Shown here: positions 1 to 8,753 of the stretch, in pieces
Numbering within the stretch: position 1 is the stretch's first letter
Layout of the letters: each line of letters starts with the position of its first letter
Assembly: GCA_913060705.1 (NCBI GenBank)
Contig: CAJXTX010000001.1
Location: 62,001-126,000 of the forward strand
Reading direction: 5' to 3'
Source of the DNA: an uncultured Bacteroidota bacterium
Lineage (GTDB): Bacteria; Bacteroidota; Bacteroidia; Flavobacteriales; Flavobacteriaceae
DNA length: 64,000 nt
The notes under the pieces: generated by a model
Database searches by the model: none
The model's input: the letters and a program-made list of their open reading frames with translations, nothing else
What the model was told of the DNA's origin: nothing
Position numbers and translations under genes: made by a program

Positions 1-1
1 A

Positions 2-493
2 ATGCTTCAGAATAATGAGTCTGAATCAAGCCTTAGGGTTCTTGATATCATGAATAGTAATTCGGCCATAACCGGAAAGGTTGAGTTGGTTTATGAAGGA
101 GAACAAGAGGGGGCTGATTTTGTAGCTCAAGAGTTAATTAAGAAGGCTGTTCTCCATCTTTTTGAACAGCATTTTCCAAAGATTGATAAATTAGAAAAGA
201 AAGGTGTAGCCACTCCTTACGATTCTCTTTACACCTGGTTCTTTGAAAACGACCCTATTGAATTGTTAGATGATGCTCCCGATGATTTTTACCGAAGTGA
301 ACTTGATCGAATTAAGCCGTTAGATGAGCTGCTTAAAGAGCACTATCCTGATTGTAGTAAAGAGGAACGGTATTTTTTTAAAGAAATCATCCTCTGGGGA
401 TTAGTCGCTAAAGATAAACTGAATAGTAGCCGTATCGACGACAAAACATCCTTTAACGACCTCTATAACAGTTATTTTTCAGGTTTAGAGTAA
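2..493 (+). CDS. C-terminal part of a magnesium-chelatase-like (BchI/ChlI-type) AAA+ ATPase; 5' end lies outside the window
   Basis: SITGKVELVYEGEQEGADFVAQ...LFPKIDKLEKKG..TPYDSL..WFFE resembles the C-terminus of flavobacterial Mg-chelatase-like ATPases; the ATG at base 2 is probably an internal Met. Confidence 0.6.
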   Translation: MLQNNESESSLRVLDIMNSNSAITGKVELVYEGEQEGADFVAQELIKKAVLHLFEQHFPKIDKLEKKGVATPYDSLYTWFFENDPIELLDDAPDDFYRSELDRIKPLDELLKEHYPDCSKEERYFFKEIILWGLVAKDKLNSSRIDDKTSFNDLYNSYFSGLE

Positions 494-496
494 GGT

Positions 497-913
497 TTAG
501 GCGGATAAAACCTGAGCACTAGTGTCTATGAGCTGTATTTGATCTTTCAATCGTTCAATGAGCAGATTCATCATGCGTTTATTTAAAGAGGAAGAGTCTT
601 CACTATACGTCTCAAATTCTTCCACAGTGAATTGGCCTATAATCATGCCTTTTAATTTGTTCCTGAATTTTTGATCCCGCTGAATACTGTTTTCGATATA
701 CTCTAATTTTTTGGGAAGACTCAGTTCGTGAAAAACGCTTTTATGTTTCTTGGTGTAATTTTTGAACGCCGATATAAACAGCTCATTCTGAAGTTTAAGG
801 ATAGGTCTTAAAGTCGCATTTTGAAAATACTCATCCCTACTCATGTTATCATGAATCTTAGAAGTGGGGATCTGTGGGCGCTGCTGAAGAATTTTTTCAG
901 AACGTGTTGACAT
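497..913 (-). CDS. Conserved Bacteroidota hypothetical protein (138 aa)
   Basis: Intact ORF in tail-to-tail arrangement; resembles a Bacteroidota family of unclear function (sometimes labelled glyoxalase, not supported by visible motifs). Confidence 0.6.
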   Translation of the reverse strand: MSTRSEKILQQRPQIPTSKIHDNMSRDEYFQNATLRPILKLQNELFISAFKNYTKKHKSVFHELSLPKKLEYIENSIQRDQKFRNKLKGMIIGQFTVEEFETYSEDSSSLNKRMMNLLIERLKDQIQLIDTSAQVLSA

Positions 914-948
914 GATTGGGCAAAATTTAGGTTAAAAGGAGAAACCTC

Positions 949-1812
949 TTAATCAAGATAGGATTGCAATAGATCGTTTTTTGCTGATTTTCGAAGTTTG
1001 CGAATAGCTTTTTCTCTTATCTGCCTAACCCTTTCACGCGTCAAATCAAAGGCACTCCCTATTTCATCTAATGTCATTGTAGCGTTCTGGCCTATGCCGT
1101 AATACAAACGAAGGACATCAGCCTCTCTTTCTGACAGTGTATCTAAAACACGGTGAATCTCTGTACTCAGCGATTCATTGATAAGATCATGGTCAGGTTG
1201 GGGCGAAACGTCTGATGACATGACATCATATAGGTTTGAATCTTCTCCTTGCTCGAATGGAGCGTCCATCGAAATGTGTCTTCCGGAATTTTTTAAAGAT
1301 TGTTTTACCTCAGTAACTGTCAATCCAAGCTCTTCTGCAATCTCTTCAGCCGATGGGGGACGTTCATGAGCTTGTTCGAGATATGAAAAGGTCTTATTTA
1401 TTTTATTGATTGAACCAATCTTATTCAAGGGCAGACGTACTACACGAGATTGCTCTGCCAAGGCTTGCAGTATGCTCTGACGAATCCACCAAACGGCATA
1501 AGATATAAACTTAAAACCACGTGTTTCATCGAATCGCTGAGCGGCCTTCACTAGGCCTAGATTTCCTTCATTGATAAGGTCGGGAAGCGTTAAGCCTTGA
1601 TTCTGATATTGTTTAGCTACAGAGACTACAAATCTCAGATTGGCATTTACTAAAATTTCAAGCGCTCTTTGGTCACCCTTCTTTATTTTCTGTGCGAGTT
1701 CAACCTCTTCTTCGGCGGTAATTAAATCGATACGGCTGATATCTTGAAGGTACTTATCTAGCGATTTAGATTCTCTATTCGTGACCTGCTTAACGATTTT
1801 AAGTTGTCTCAT
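949..1812 (-). CDS. rpoD: Primary sigma factor RpoD/SigA, short Bacteroidota type
   Basis: [57 protein letters not shown] (region 2) and [28 protein letters not shown] (region 4); start set at [12 protein letters not shown]. Confidence 0.95.
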   Translation of the reverse strand: MRQLKIVKQVTNRESKSLDKYLQDISRIDLITAEEEVELAQKIKKGDQRALEILVNANLRFVVSVAKQYQNQGLTLPDLINEGNLGLVKAAQRFDETRGFKFISYAVWWIRQSILQALAEQSRVVRLPLNKIGSINKINKTFSYLEQAHERPPSAEEIAEELGLTVTEVKQSLKNSGRHISMDAPFEQGEDSNLYDVMSSDVSPQPDHDLINESLSTEIHRVLDTLSEREADVLRLYYGIGQNATMTLDEIGSAFDLTRERVRQIREKAIRKLRKSAKNDLLQSYLD

Positions 1813-1970
1813 GGGCTTGAAATTTGAATACATATTACAACCCTTAATAGGCCTAATCAATAGAACCTTGGTTGGTTTATCAAGAAGTTATCACCAAGCG
1901 ATTTATTTGAATAAAGTCATTCGTACTACATCTATTTATGGCTATTTTTGCAAAATTAGACCCCTTAAAA

Positions 1971-3482
1971 ATGGCCAACAGCCCATCTAATTCTAAAGAA
2001 CTCTATGCGTATCAGAAGAAAGACCTTTTGAGGATCTTTGACGCGCTTGATTCTGTAGAAGAGGGCACAAATCTACTCTATCAACTGCCCACAGGCGGGG
2101 GTAAAACCGTAGTGTTTAGTGAAATTGCCAAGCGCTTCATTCAAGAGCGAAATAAAAAGGTGGTTGTACTTACGCATCGTATCGAGTTGAGCGCTCAAAC
2201 TTCAAAGATGCTCAATGACTTTGGTGTTACCAATAAGGTCATCAATTCTTCGGTTAAGGAGATAGAACGAAACGATCCACATATGTGTTATGTGGCGATG
2301 GTTGAAACCCTGAATAACCGATTGAATGATGAAAAGATCGTCCTCGAAAATATTGGACTTGTTATTATAGACGAAGCGCACTACAACTCTTTCAGAAAAC
2401 TCTTCAAATATTTTGAACAGCCCTACGTGCTCGGAGTAACAGCGACACCGCTCAGTTCAAATATTAAACTTCCGATGAAAGATTTCTACAGGAAATTAAT
2501 TGTAGGGGAGTCCATTCAATCTCTTATAGATAAAGGCTTTTTGGCAAAAGCAGTGGTACATCGTTACGATTTGAGTTTACAGGGATTAAAGCTTGGGATC
2601 AATGGCGATTATACGGTTAAAAGTAGTGATGCTTTTTATGCGAACTATGGAATGTTAGGCAAGCTCCTTACGGCCTATAATGAGAATGCAAAAGGGAGTA
2701 AAACGCTTATATTTAATAACGGAATCAATGCTTCTGTAGCCGTCTATGAGACCTTTAAGCGTGTAGGCCTTCCAATTCGACACCTCGATAACAAGCATTC
2801 TTCGAAAGAGCGACAAGAAATACTCTCTTGGTTTAAACAGACACCTGACGCCATTTTAACGTCTGTCAGCATTTTAACTACTGGCTTTGATGAACCCTCG
2901 GTCGAGACAGTGATATTGAATCGTGCCACGCGTTCGCTGACTTTGTATTTTCAGATGATAGGACGAGGTTCAAGGGTGCTGAAAAACAAAGACACCTTCT
3001 CTATTATTGATTTAGGGAACAACACCTTACGATTCGGGCCTTGGAGTGACCCTATTGACTGGAACGATATTTTTCACTTTCCGGATTTTTACCTCGAAAG
3101 CATCAAAAGTGATGAAGAGATTGAACGCAATTTTGAATATGAAATTCCTGCAGAGGTAAGGGCGAAGTTTTCTAAGTCTTCTTCTGTTACCTTTGATATC
3201 AAAGAGCGCTACAAAGAATTGTTTGCCAGGGGAGAGCGACCTAAGAAGGTGCTTGAAGAAAGTATCGAACAGCATGCTCACATGTGTATTGAAAACAGCA
3301 ATACGATTACAGAAGCGCGACAATTGATGATTTTGCTTGATGAGGATATTAAGAATCGTGTCAAACAATACACCTATTGTATCATGAACACGACGAAAAA
3401 CTATAGAGAGTGGTTAGAAGAAGATTATGTCCGTAAGCTTAGAATTAAGCTTGTTCAAAGTTATGCTCGGATAGAGTCTTAA
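1971..3482 (+). CDS. DEAD/DEAH-box superfamily II helicase
   Basis: LPTGGGKTVVF (Walker A), VIIDEAH (motif II), GVTATPL (motif III), QMIGRGSR (motif VI); start moved to 1971 because a -7-like element precedes it. Confidence 0.85.
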   Translation: MANSPSNSKELYAYQKKDLLRIFDALDSVEEGTNLLYQLPTGGGKTVVFSEIAKRFIQERNKKVVVLTHRIELSAQTSKMLNDFGVTNKVINSSVKEIERNDPHMCYVAMVETLNNRLNDEKIVLENIGLVIIDEAHYNSFRKLFKYFEQPYVLGVTATPLSSNIKLPMKDFYRKLIVGESIQSLIDKGFLAKAVVHRYDLSLQGLKLGINGDYTVKSSDAFYANYGMLGKLLTAYNENAKGSKTLIFNNGINASVAVYETFKRVGLPIRHLDNKHSSKERQEILSWFKQTPDAILTSVSILTTGFDEPSVETVILNRATRSLTLYFQMIGRGSRVLKNKDTFSIIDLGNNTLRFGPWSDPIDWNDIFHFPDFYLESIKSDEEIERNFEYEIPAEVRAKFSKSSSVTFDIKERYKELFARGERPKKVLEESIEQHAHMCIENSNTITEARQLMILLDEDIKNRVKQYTYCIMNTTKNYREWLEEDYVRKLRIKLVQSYARIES

Positions 3483-3508
3483 AGGACCTCACCTCACAAT
3501 TAGAGCTT

Positions 3509-4348
3509 ATGGAAACACTATTCGAAACGGTAAAGGAATACAAAGACATCACCTTTAAGCGTTCTGGTGCTATTGCGAGAATCGCCATCAACAGACCCGA
3601 GGTTAGAAACGCCTTTCGTCCGTCTACAACTAGTGAATTGTACGACGCCTTTTATGCGGTTTCAGAAGATCCGACTATTGGAGTCGTACTCTTAACAGGT
3701 GAGGGTCCTTCTCCGAAAGATGGTGTTTTTGCCTTTTGTAGTGGAGGAGATCAAAAATCAAGGGGTGATCGAGGATACGTAGGAGATGATGGAAAACATC
3801 GTTTAAATATCCTTGAAGTTCAGCGACTTATTCGTTTTATGCCTAAAGTGGTTATTGCAGTGGTTCCTGGATGGGCAGTAGGCGGAGGGCATAGTTTGCA
3901 CGTTACTTGCGATCTCACCCTGGCCAGTGAAGAGCATGCAAAATTCAAACAGACGGATGCAGACGTCACCTCATTTGACGGAGGGTATGGATCGGCCTAT
4001 TTAGCAAAAATGGTAGGGCAGAAACGTGCTCGTGAAATTTTCTTTTTAGGCAAAACCTACTCGGCTCAAGAAGCCTATGAAATGGGCATGGTGAATAAGG
4101 TAGTTCCTCATCAAAGGCTCGAGCAGACTGCTATAGAATGGGCAAATGAGATTTTAGAAAAATCGCCTACCTCTATAAAAATGCTTAAGTATGCGATGAA
4201 TTTAACAGATGATGGGATGGTAGGGCAGCAACTCTTTGCAGGAGAGGCTACGCGTTTGGCCTACATGACAGATGAGGCTAAAGAAGGTAGAGATGCTTTC
4301 TTAGAGAAGAGAAAGCCCAATTTTGATAAAGATAAATGGATTTCATAA
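3509..4348 (+). CDS. menB: 1,4-dihydroxy-2-naphthoyl-CoA synthase
   Basis: Crotonase fold; FCSGGDQKSRG...PGWAVGGGHSLHVTCDLTLAS...TDADVTSFDGGYGSAYLA typical of MenB. Confidence 0.95.
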   Translation: METLFETVKEYKDITFKRSGAIARIAINRPEVRNAFRPSTTSELYDAFYAVSEDPTIGVVLLTGEGPSPKDGVFAFCSGGDQKSRGDRGYVGDDGKHRLNILEVQRLIRFMPKVVIAVVPGWAVGGGHSLHVTCDLTLASEEHAKFKQTDADVTSFDGGYGSAYLAKMVGQKRAREIFFLGKTYSAQEAYEMGMVNKVVPHQRLEQTAIEWANEILEKSPTSIKMLKYAMNLTDDGMVGQQLFAGEATRLAYMTDEAKEGRDAFLEKRKPNFDKDKWIS

Positions 4349-5742
4349 TGAACGTATTTAGACATCCCCTAGTATATATTCTGGCGTGTTTCGTCCACAG
4401 TTATTCGCAAGATTTAAGTTTTGCAAAGGAGCTCTTTGAAAATCACGAAACCTATAAGGTAGAAGGGTTTGAGCAAAGGCGAATAAAACAAGCCGAAGTG
4501 TTATCAGCTATTGAGAAGACCGTTACGCAATACCCTGGTGTTTTTCAATCTCGAATCGTTGGCAAATCCGTACAGGGAAGACCCTTGCCTATGTTGAGTT
4601 TTGGAAACGGGGCTATAGATGTATTGATGTGGTCTCAGATGCACGGCAATGAATCAACGGCAACTCGGGCCCTTTTTGATCTTTTACATTTCATTGGAGA
4701 TCAACAAGACACCCCTCGCGTTAAAAATATATTGAGTGCTTTGCGTATTCACATCATTCCTATGCTCAATCCAGATGGTGCTCAGGAATTTCAGCGTGAA
4801 AACGCATTAGGGATAGACCTGAACAGGGACGCTCTACGCCTCGTTTCTCCAGAAGCGCAAACCCTTAAGCGTATTAGGGATAGTCTAGATGCTGATTATG
4901 GATTTAATCTTCACGATCAAAGCAGGTATTACAATGTAGAGCGCACGCCAAAGCAGGCAAGCATTTCATTCTTGGCCACCGCCTACAATTATGAGAAAGA
5001 GATGAACGAGAAGCGCACAGATGCTGCTCAGTTGATCGGTTACCTTCACGCTATAAATGAACAATTTATACCCGGACACACAGGGCGGTACAATGATGAC
5101 TTTGAACCACGCGCCTTTGGAGATAACATTCAATTATGGGGCACGCGTCTCATTTTAGTTGAAACCGGAGGATTCCCAGAGGATCGCGAAAAATCTATGG
5201 GAAGAAAAATGAATTATGTCCTTATAGGATCAGCTCTTGAGGCTGTAGCAACTTCTTCATTTGAGCAAGTAGAGGCATCAGTCTATTGGAATATTCCTGA
5301 AAACGACAGAAAACTTTTTGATCTTAAAATTGAGAAGGTTCTGGTTACTGTAGCGCAGCAATCGTTTGTCTTAGATTTAGGGATTAATTTAAATGAAGAG
5401 GATGTACAATCAGGTTTTGTACTTGATGCGAGTATAGAAGATAGGGGAGATCTCAGTACTTATTATGCCTACGAAGTAATAGATGCCGAGGGTTATGAAC
5501 TCATTGTCCCAAAACGTTATCCTAAAAAAATTAAAACGAATAAGCAGAGAAATAAGCTCATACGTGAAGGATATGCCTTTAGTAGATTGAATAAAGAAGG
5601 AAACTTTGGATTTACCGGGCTTCAATCCGTCAAACCTTCATTAGAGGATGCCTATACACATGTTACCTTCTTTTTACAAAAAGACGGAAAACTAGAGATA
5701 TTGGTATTGAACGGTGAAATAATAAAACTATCTGATTATTAG
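4348..5742 (+). CDS. M14-family zinc carboxypeptidase-like secreted protein
   Basis: Signal peptide; MHGNESTATRA (HxxE) and IIPMLNPDGAQ...DLNRD; start overlaps the menB stop (TAATG). Confidence 0.8.
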   Translation: MNVFRHPLVYILACFVHSYSQDLSFAKELFENHETYKVEGFEQRRIKQAEVLSAIEKTVTQYPGVFQSRIVGKSVQGRPLPMLSFGNGAIDVLMWSQMHGNESTATRALFDLLHFIGDQQDTPRVKNILSALRIHIIPMLNPDGAQEFQRENALGIDLNRDALRLVSPEAQTLKRIRDSLDADYGFNLHDQSRYYNVERTPKQASISFLATAYNYEKEMNEKRTDAAQLIGYLHAINEQFIPGHTGRYNDDFEPRAFGDNIQLWGTRLILVETGGFPEDREKSMGRKMNYVLIGSALEAVATSSFEQVEASVYWNIPENDRKLFDLKIEKVLVTVAQQSFVLDLGINLNEEDVQSGFVLDASIEDRGDLSTYYAYEVIDAEGYELIVPKRYPKKIKTNKQRNKLIREGYAFSRLNKEGNFGFTGLQSVKPSLEDAYTHVTFFLQKDGKLEILVLNGEIIKLSDY

Positions 5743-5798
5743 TGATTTAAATACCATTACTTAAATAATTTAATTTACCTTAATTAAATATTCAATAC

Positions 5799-6734
5799 TT
5801 GAAACCTAAGTCTAACATAATCAAATACTTAGCCTTTTTTTCGATCTATACGATATGGGGATCCACGTATATGTTAAATAAAGTAGCGGTTTCAGAGTTA
5901 CCACCGTTTATGTTGGCAGGGATTCGATTTTGTACTGCTGGAGTGCTCATGCTATTTCTTGCGCGTTCACTAAAGAAGGATATCCGAATCTCATTACGAC
6001 AGATGAAAAATAGCATGATTGCAGGCTTCTTATTCCTAGCGATCGGAAACGGTGTTGTCGTATGGGCTCTCTCTTACGTAGACAGTGGTTTCGCTGCTCT
6101 CGTTATTGCTTCTCAACCCTTGATTGTTTTGTTGCTACTTCGCATCATTGAAAAGAAACCTATCAAAAAACTCTCATGGATAGGTGTCGGTATAGGATTT
6201 ATAGGGATGCTCTTGTTGGTAACGCAAAAGCAAATTAGACAAGATGAATCTAGCCTTTTAGGTATACTCATGATTATAGGCTGTGTCATCACTTGGGGTT
6301 ATGCTAGTATTTTTGTGGGTAAGGCAGACTTGCCAAGAAATTATTTAGTGAATTCGGGATATCAGATGGTCTTTGGGGGAATCAGTCTAGTGCTGATGAG
6401 TCTTATTAAAAATGAAGATTGGATTATTCCAACGCTTTGGAGCACCCCAGTACTATGGTCAATGTTGGGCTTGATCGTGTTCGGAAGTCTTGTGGCGTTT
6501 ACATCGTTTAATTATTTATTGAAAACGGTGAGTCCTGAAAAAGTAGCTACCTCAACCTATATCAATCCAATCGTTGCTATGATCCTAGGGGCTGTAGTAC
6601 TGAATGAAACCTTAAGTGGCCAAAGCATAATGGCTGCATTAATTTTGTTGACAGGAGTTTATTTCATCAATATGAAGCGTAGTCCGGCCGTATACCTAAG
6701 AAGACGCGCCATGCGAAGAATTCGTAATATCTGA
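5799..6734 (+). CDS. EamA/DMT family transporter
   Basis: About ten hydrophobic segments; YTIWGSTYMLNKVAVSELPPF and VSPEKVATSTYINPIVAMILGAVVLNE; TTG start. Confidence 0.85.
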   Translation: MKPKSNIIKYLAFFSIYTIWGSTYMLNKVAVSELPPFMLAGIRFCTAGVLMLFLARSLKKDIRISLRQMKNSMIAGFLFLAIGNGVVVWALSYVDSGFAALVIASQPLIVLLLLRIIEKKPIKKLSWIGVGIGFIGMLLLVTQKQIRQDESSLLGILMIIGCVITWGYASIFVGKADLPRNYLVNSGYQMVFGGISLVLMSLIKNEDWIIPTLWSTPVLWSMLGLIVFGSLVAFTSFNYLLKTVSPEKVATSTYINPIVAMILGAVVLNETLSGQSIMAALILLTGVYFINMKRSPAVYLRRRAMRRIRNI

Positions 6735-6771
6735 AATAGTCCTATAATTTATATTATGTAAAATAGAAAAT

Positions 6772-7710
6772 ATGAGTATCTCACAAGTACCTTCAGTAAA
6801 TCTCACCCACTACGTTTCAGGCGATCGCAATGACCAACTACGATTTATTGAAGAAACAGGTAATGCTTTTTCGACTATCGGATTTGTAGCACTATCAGGA
6901 CATTACCTAGATCAAGAACTCACGGATAACTTATACCGCGTAGTAAAGGAATTCTTTGCGCTGCCAGAAGAAACTAAAAAGAACTACGAAATAGAAGGCT
7001 TAGCCGGCCAACGTGGCTACACCTCGTTCGGAAAAGAAACCGCAAAGGGTTTTAAAGTGCCAGACCTAAAAGAGTTTTGGCATTTCGGTCAATACTTGGA
7101 TCCTGATGGTATTTATCCTCCCAATTGCATGGTTAAAGAGCTTCCTGAGTTCAATACCTATGGCCAATTAGCTTTTGAGGCTTTAGAAAAAACCGCTTTA
7201 GAGCTTCTAAGGGCACTATCAGAATACCTAGAACTACCAAAGCATTACTTTGACGAATTCATCATTGGTGGTAATTCTATTCTACGCCCTATTCACTATC
7301 CTCCCGTCGGTCAAAACGCCCAAAATGCAGTTCGCGCTGCGGCACATGGAGACATTAATCTGATTACGCTATTGATGGGAGCTCATGGTAAAGGTTTGCA
7401 AGTACAACGCTTAGATGGAGAATGGATCGACGCCATCGCCGCTCCTGATGAGCTTATGATTAATGTGGGTGATATGCTTTCAAGACATACAAACAATCGT
7501 TTAAAGTCTACCATTCACCGTGTTATCAATCCAGAACGTACTCAGAACGCGTCTAGATATTCTATTCCGTTCTTTATGCATCCTAAACGCGATATGCCAC
7601 TGAACGTCTTACCTCACTGCATCAGCGAGGAGCACCCCAAACAGTACGAGGATATTACCGCTGGAGAATTTCTAAACGAACGCCTACGTGAATTAGGATT
7701 GATGAAATAA
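6772..7710 (+). CDS. 2-oxoglutarate/Fe(II)-dependent oxygenase, isopenicillin-N-synthase-like family
   Basis: AAHGDINLITLLMGAHGKGLQVQRLDGEWIDA...GDMLSRHTNNRLKSTIHRV (HxD...H and RxS region). Confidence 0.9.
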   Translation: MSISQVPSVNLTHYVSGDRNDQLRFIEETGNAFSTIGFVALSGHYLDQELTDNLYRVVKEFFALPEETKKNYEIEGLAGQRGYTSFGKETAKGFKVPDLKEFWHFGQYLDPDGIYPPNCMVKELPEFNTYGQLAFEALEKTALELLRALSEYLELPKHYFDEFIIGGNSILRPIHYPPVGQNAQNAVRAAAHGDINLITLLMGAHGKGLQVQRLDGEWIDAIAAPDELMINVGDMLSRHTNNRLKSTIHRVINPERTQNASRYSIPFFMHPKRDMPLNVLPHCISEEHPKQYEDITAGEFLNERLRELGLMK

Positions 7711-7713
7711 GCT

Positions 7714-8052
7714 ATGGATCTATCAGATCAACTTAAAAATCTATTTCCCGATCACATTCCTGAAGATGATGCAGATACTGGATCCACTCATACCTCCCTA
7801 CCCTTTTACATTCATCAAACCCCACCTTTAGAATGTGTTTATGAAAAAAGAAAGGGAAAACCTACAACGGTGATTAAAGGGTACCAAGGAGCGAATCAAG
7901 ACTTTAAGCAGTTAAGCAGTGCCCTAAAATCTATGCTTAATGTAGGCGGAGGAATTGCTCAAGAAACTATCGTTATCCAAGGAGACTACCGAGATAAAAT
8001 AATGACCTATTTAAAAGAGTGTGGGTTCACTGTAAAGCGGGTTGGTGGGTAA
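7714..8052 (+). CDS. SUI1/eIF1-like translation factor (YciH-like)
   Basis: C-terminal SUI1 pattern: KGYQGANQDFKQLSSALKSMLNVGGGI...ETIVIQGDYRDKIMTYLKECGFTVKRVGG. Confidence 0.85.
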   Translation: MDLSDQLKNLFPDHIPEDDADTGSTHTSLPFYIHQTPPLECVYEKRKGKPTTVIKGYQGANQDFKQLSSALKSMLNVGGGIAQETIVIQGDYRDKIMTYLKECGFTVKRVGG

Positions 8053-8712
8053 TTTCCAATCTATGGGTTTAAGGTGATGTTTTTCTAAAAATTGATTGGC
8101 TTTATTGAAATGATCGTTTCCGAACCATAAGCCTCTATTAGCACTTAATGGTGAGGGATGTCCTGATTTTAGAATCAGGAGGTGATTTTGATCCAAAAAT
8201 GGGACTCCTAATTTTTGAGCTTGGTTCCCCCAAAGCATAAGCACCATAGGCTTCTTCATCTCTACTAAAAAAGAAAGTGCCTTTTGAGTGATTCGCTCCC
8301 AACCCATTCCTTTATGACTGTTTGGTAAACCGCATTCAACAGACAAAACAGTGTTAAGTAAAAGAACACCTTGATCTGCCCAATACGTAAGGTCTCCATT
8401 GCTTACCGCCTCATTACCGCTCTCTTTGAGTATATTCTTTAGGGATGCCGGAATATGTCCTTTTTTTGCCGTTGAGAAGGCCAATCCATCGGCAATGCCT
8501 GGTGATGGATAGGGATCCTGACCAAGTATAATTACCTTCACAGCTGATGCATCACAACGTTCAAATGCACGAAAAATGTTGTCTGCAGGAGGCATGCATT
8601 GATGCTCGCTATAGGCTTCTTTGATAGCTGTCTCTATTTCTTGAATGCGACTAGAGATTTCCTCGCTACTTAAGAACTCATTCCAACCTTGAATGGGCAA
8701 TTTAAAAAACAC
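8011..8712 (-). CDS. ung: Uracil-DNA glycosylase, family 1
   Basis: VIILGQDPYPSPGIADGLAFS, LLLNTVLSVECGLPNSH, SGHPSPLSANRG; GTG start. Confidence 0.95.
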   Translation of the reverse strand: MFFKLPIQGWNEFLSSEEISSRIQEIETAIKEAYSEHQCMPPADNIFRAFERCDASAVKVIILGQDPYPSPGIADGLAFSTAKKGHIPASLKNILKESGNEAVSNGDLTYWADQGVLLLNTVLSVECGLPNSHKGMGWERITQKALSFLVEMKKPMVLMLWGNQAQKLGVPFLDQNHLLILKSGHPSPLSANRGLWFGNDHFNKANQFLEKHHLKPIDWKLPTNPLYSEPTLF

Positions 8713-8715
8713 AGT

Positions 8716-8723
8716 TAAAGATA
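8716..8723 (-). promoter_or_regulatory. -7-like element (TATCTTTA) for ung
   Basis: One mismatch to TAnnTTTG, 3 nt before the GTG start at 8712. Confidence 0.4.
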
Positions 8724-8734
8724 GCCAAAGCCTG

Positions 8735-8742
8735 TATCTTTG
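8735..8742 (+). promoter_or_regulatory. Bacteroidota -7 element (TATCTTTG) for mutS2
   Basis: Matches TAnnTTTG, 11 nt before the ATG at 8754. Confidence 0.5.
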
Positions 8743-8753
8743 TGCTCCTAAGA

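Noticed and set aside
1940-1952. GGCTATTTTTGC as a possible sigma54 site upstream of the helicase gene
   Set aside because: GG to GC spacing is 8 rather than 10; TATTTTTG within it is better explained as a -7 element.
3027-3368. 113-aa minus-strand ORF
   Set aside because: Antisense to the DEAD/DEAH helicase; no domain or promoter support.
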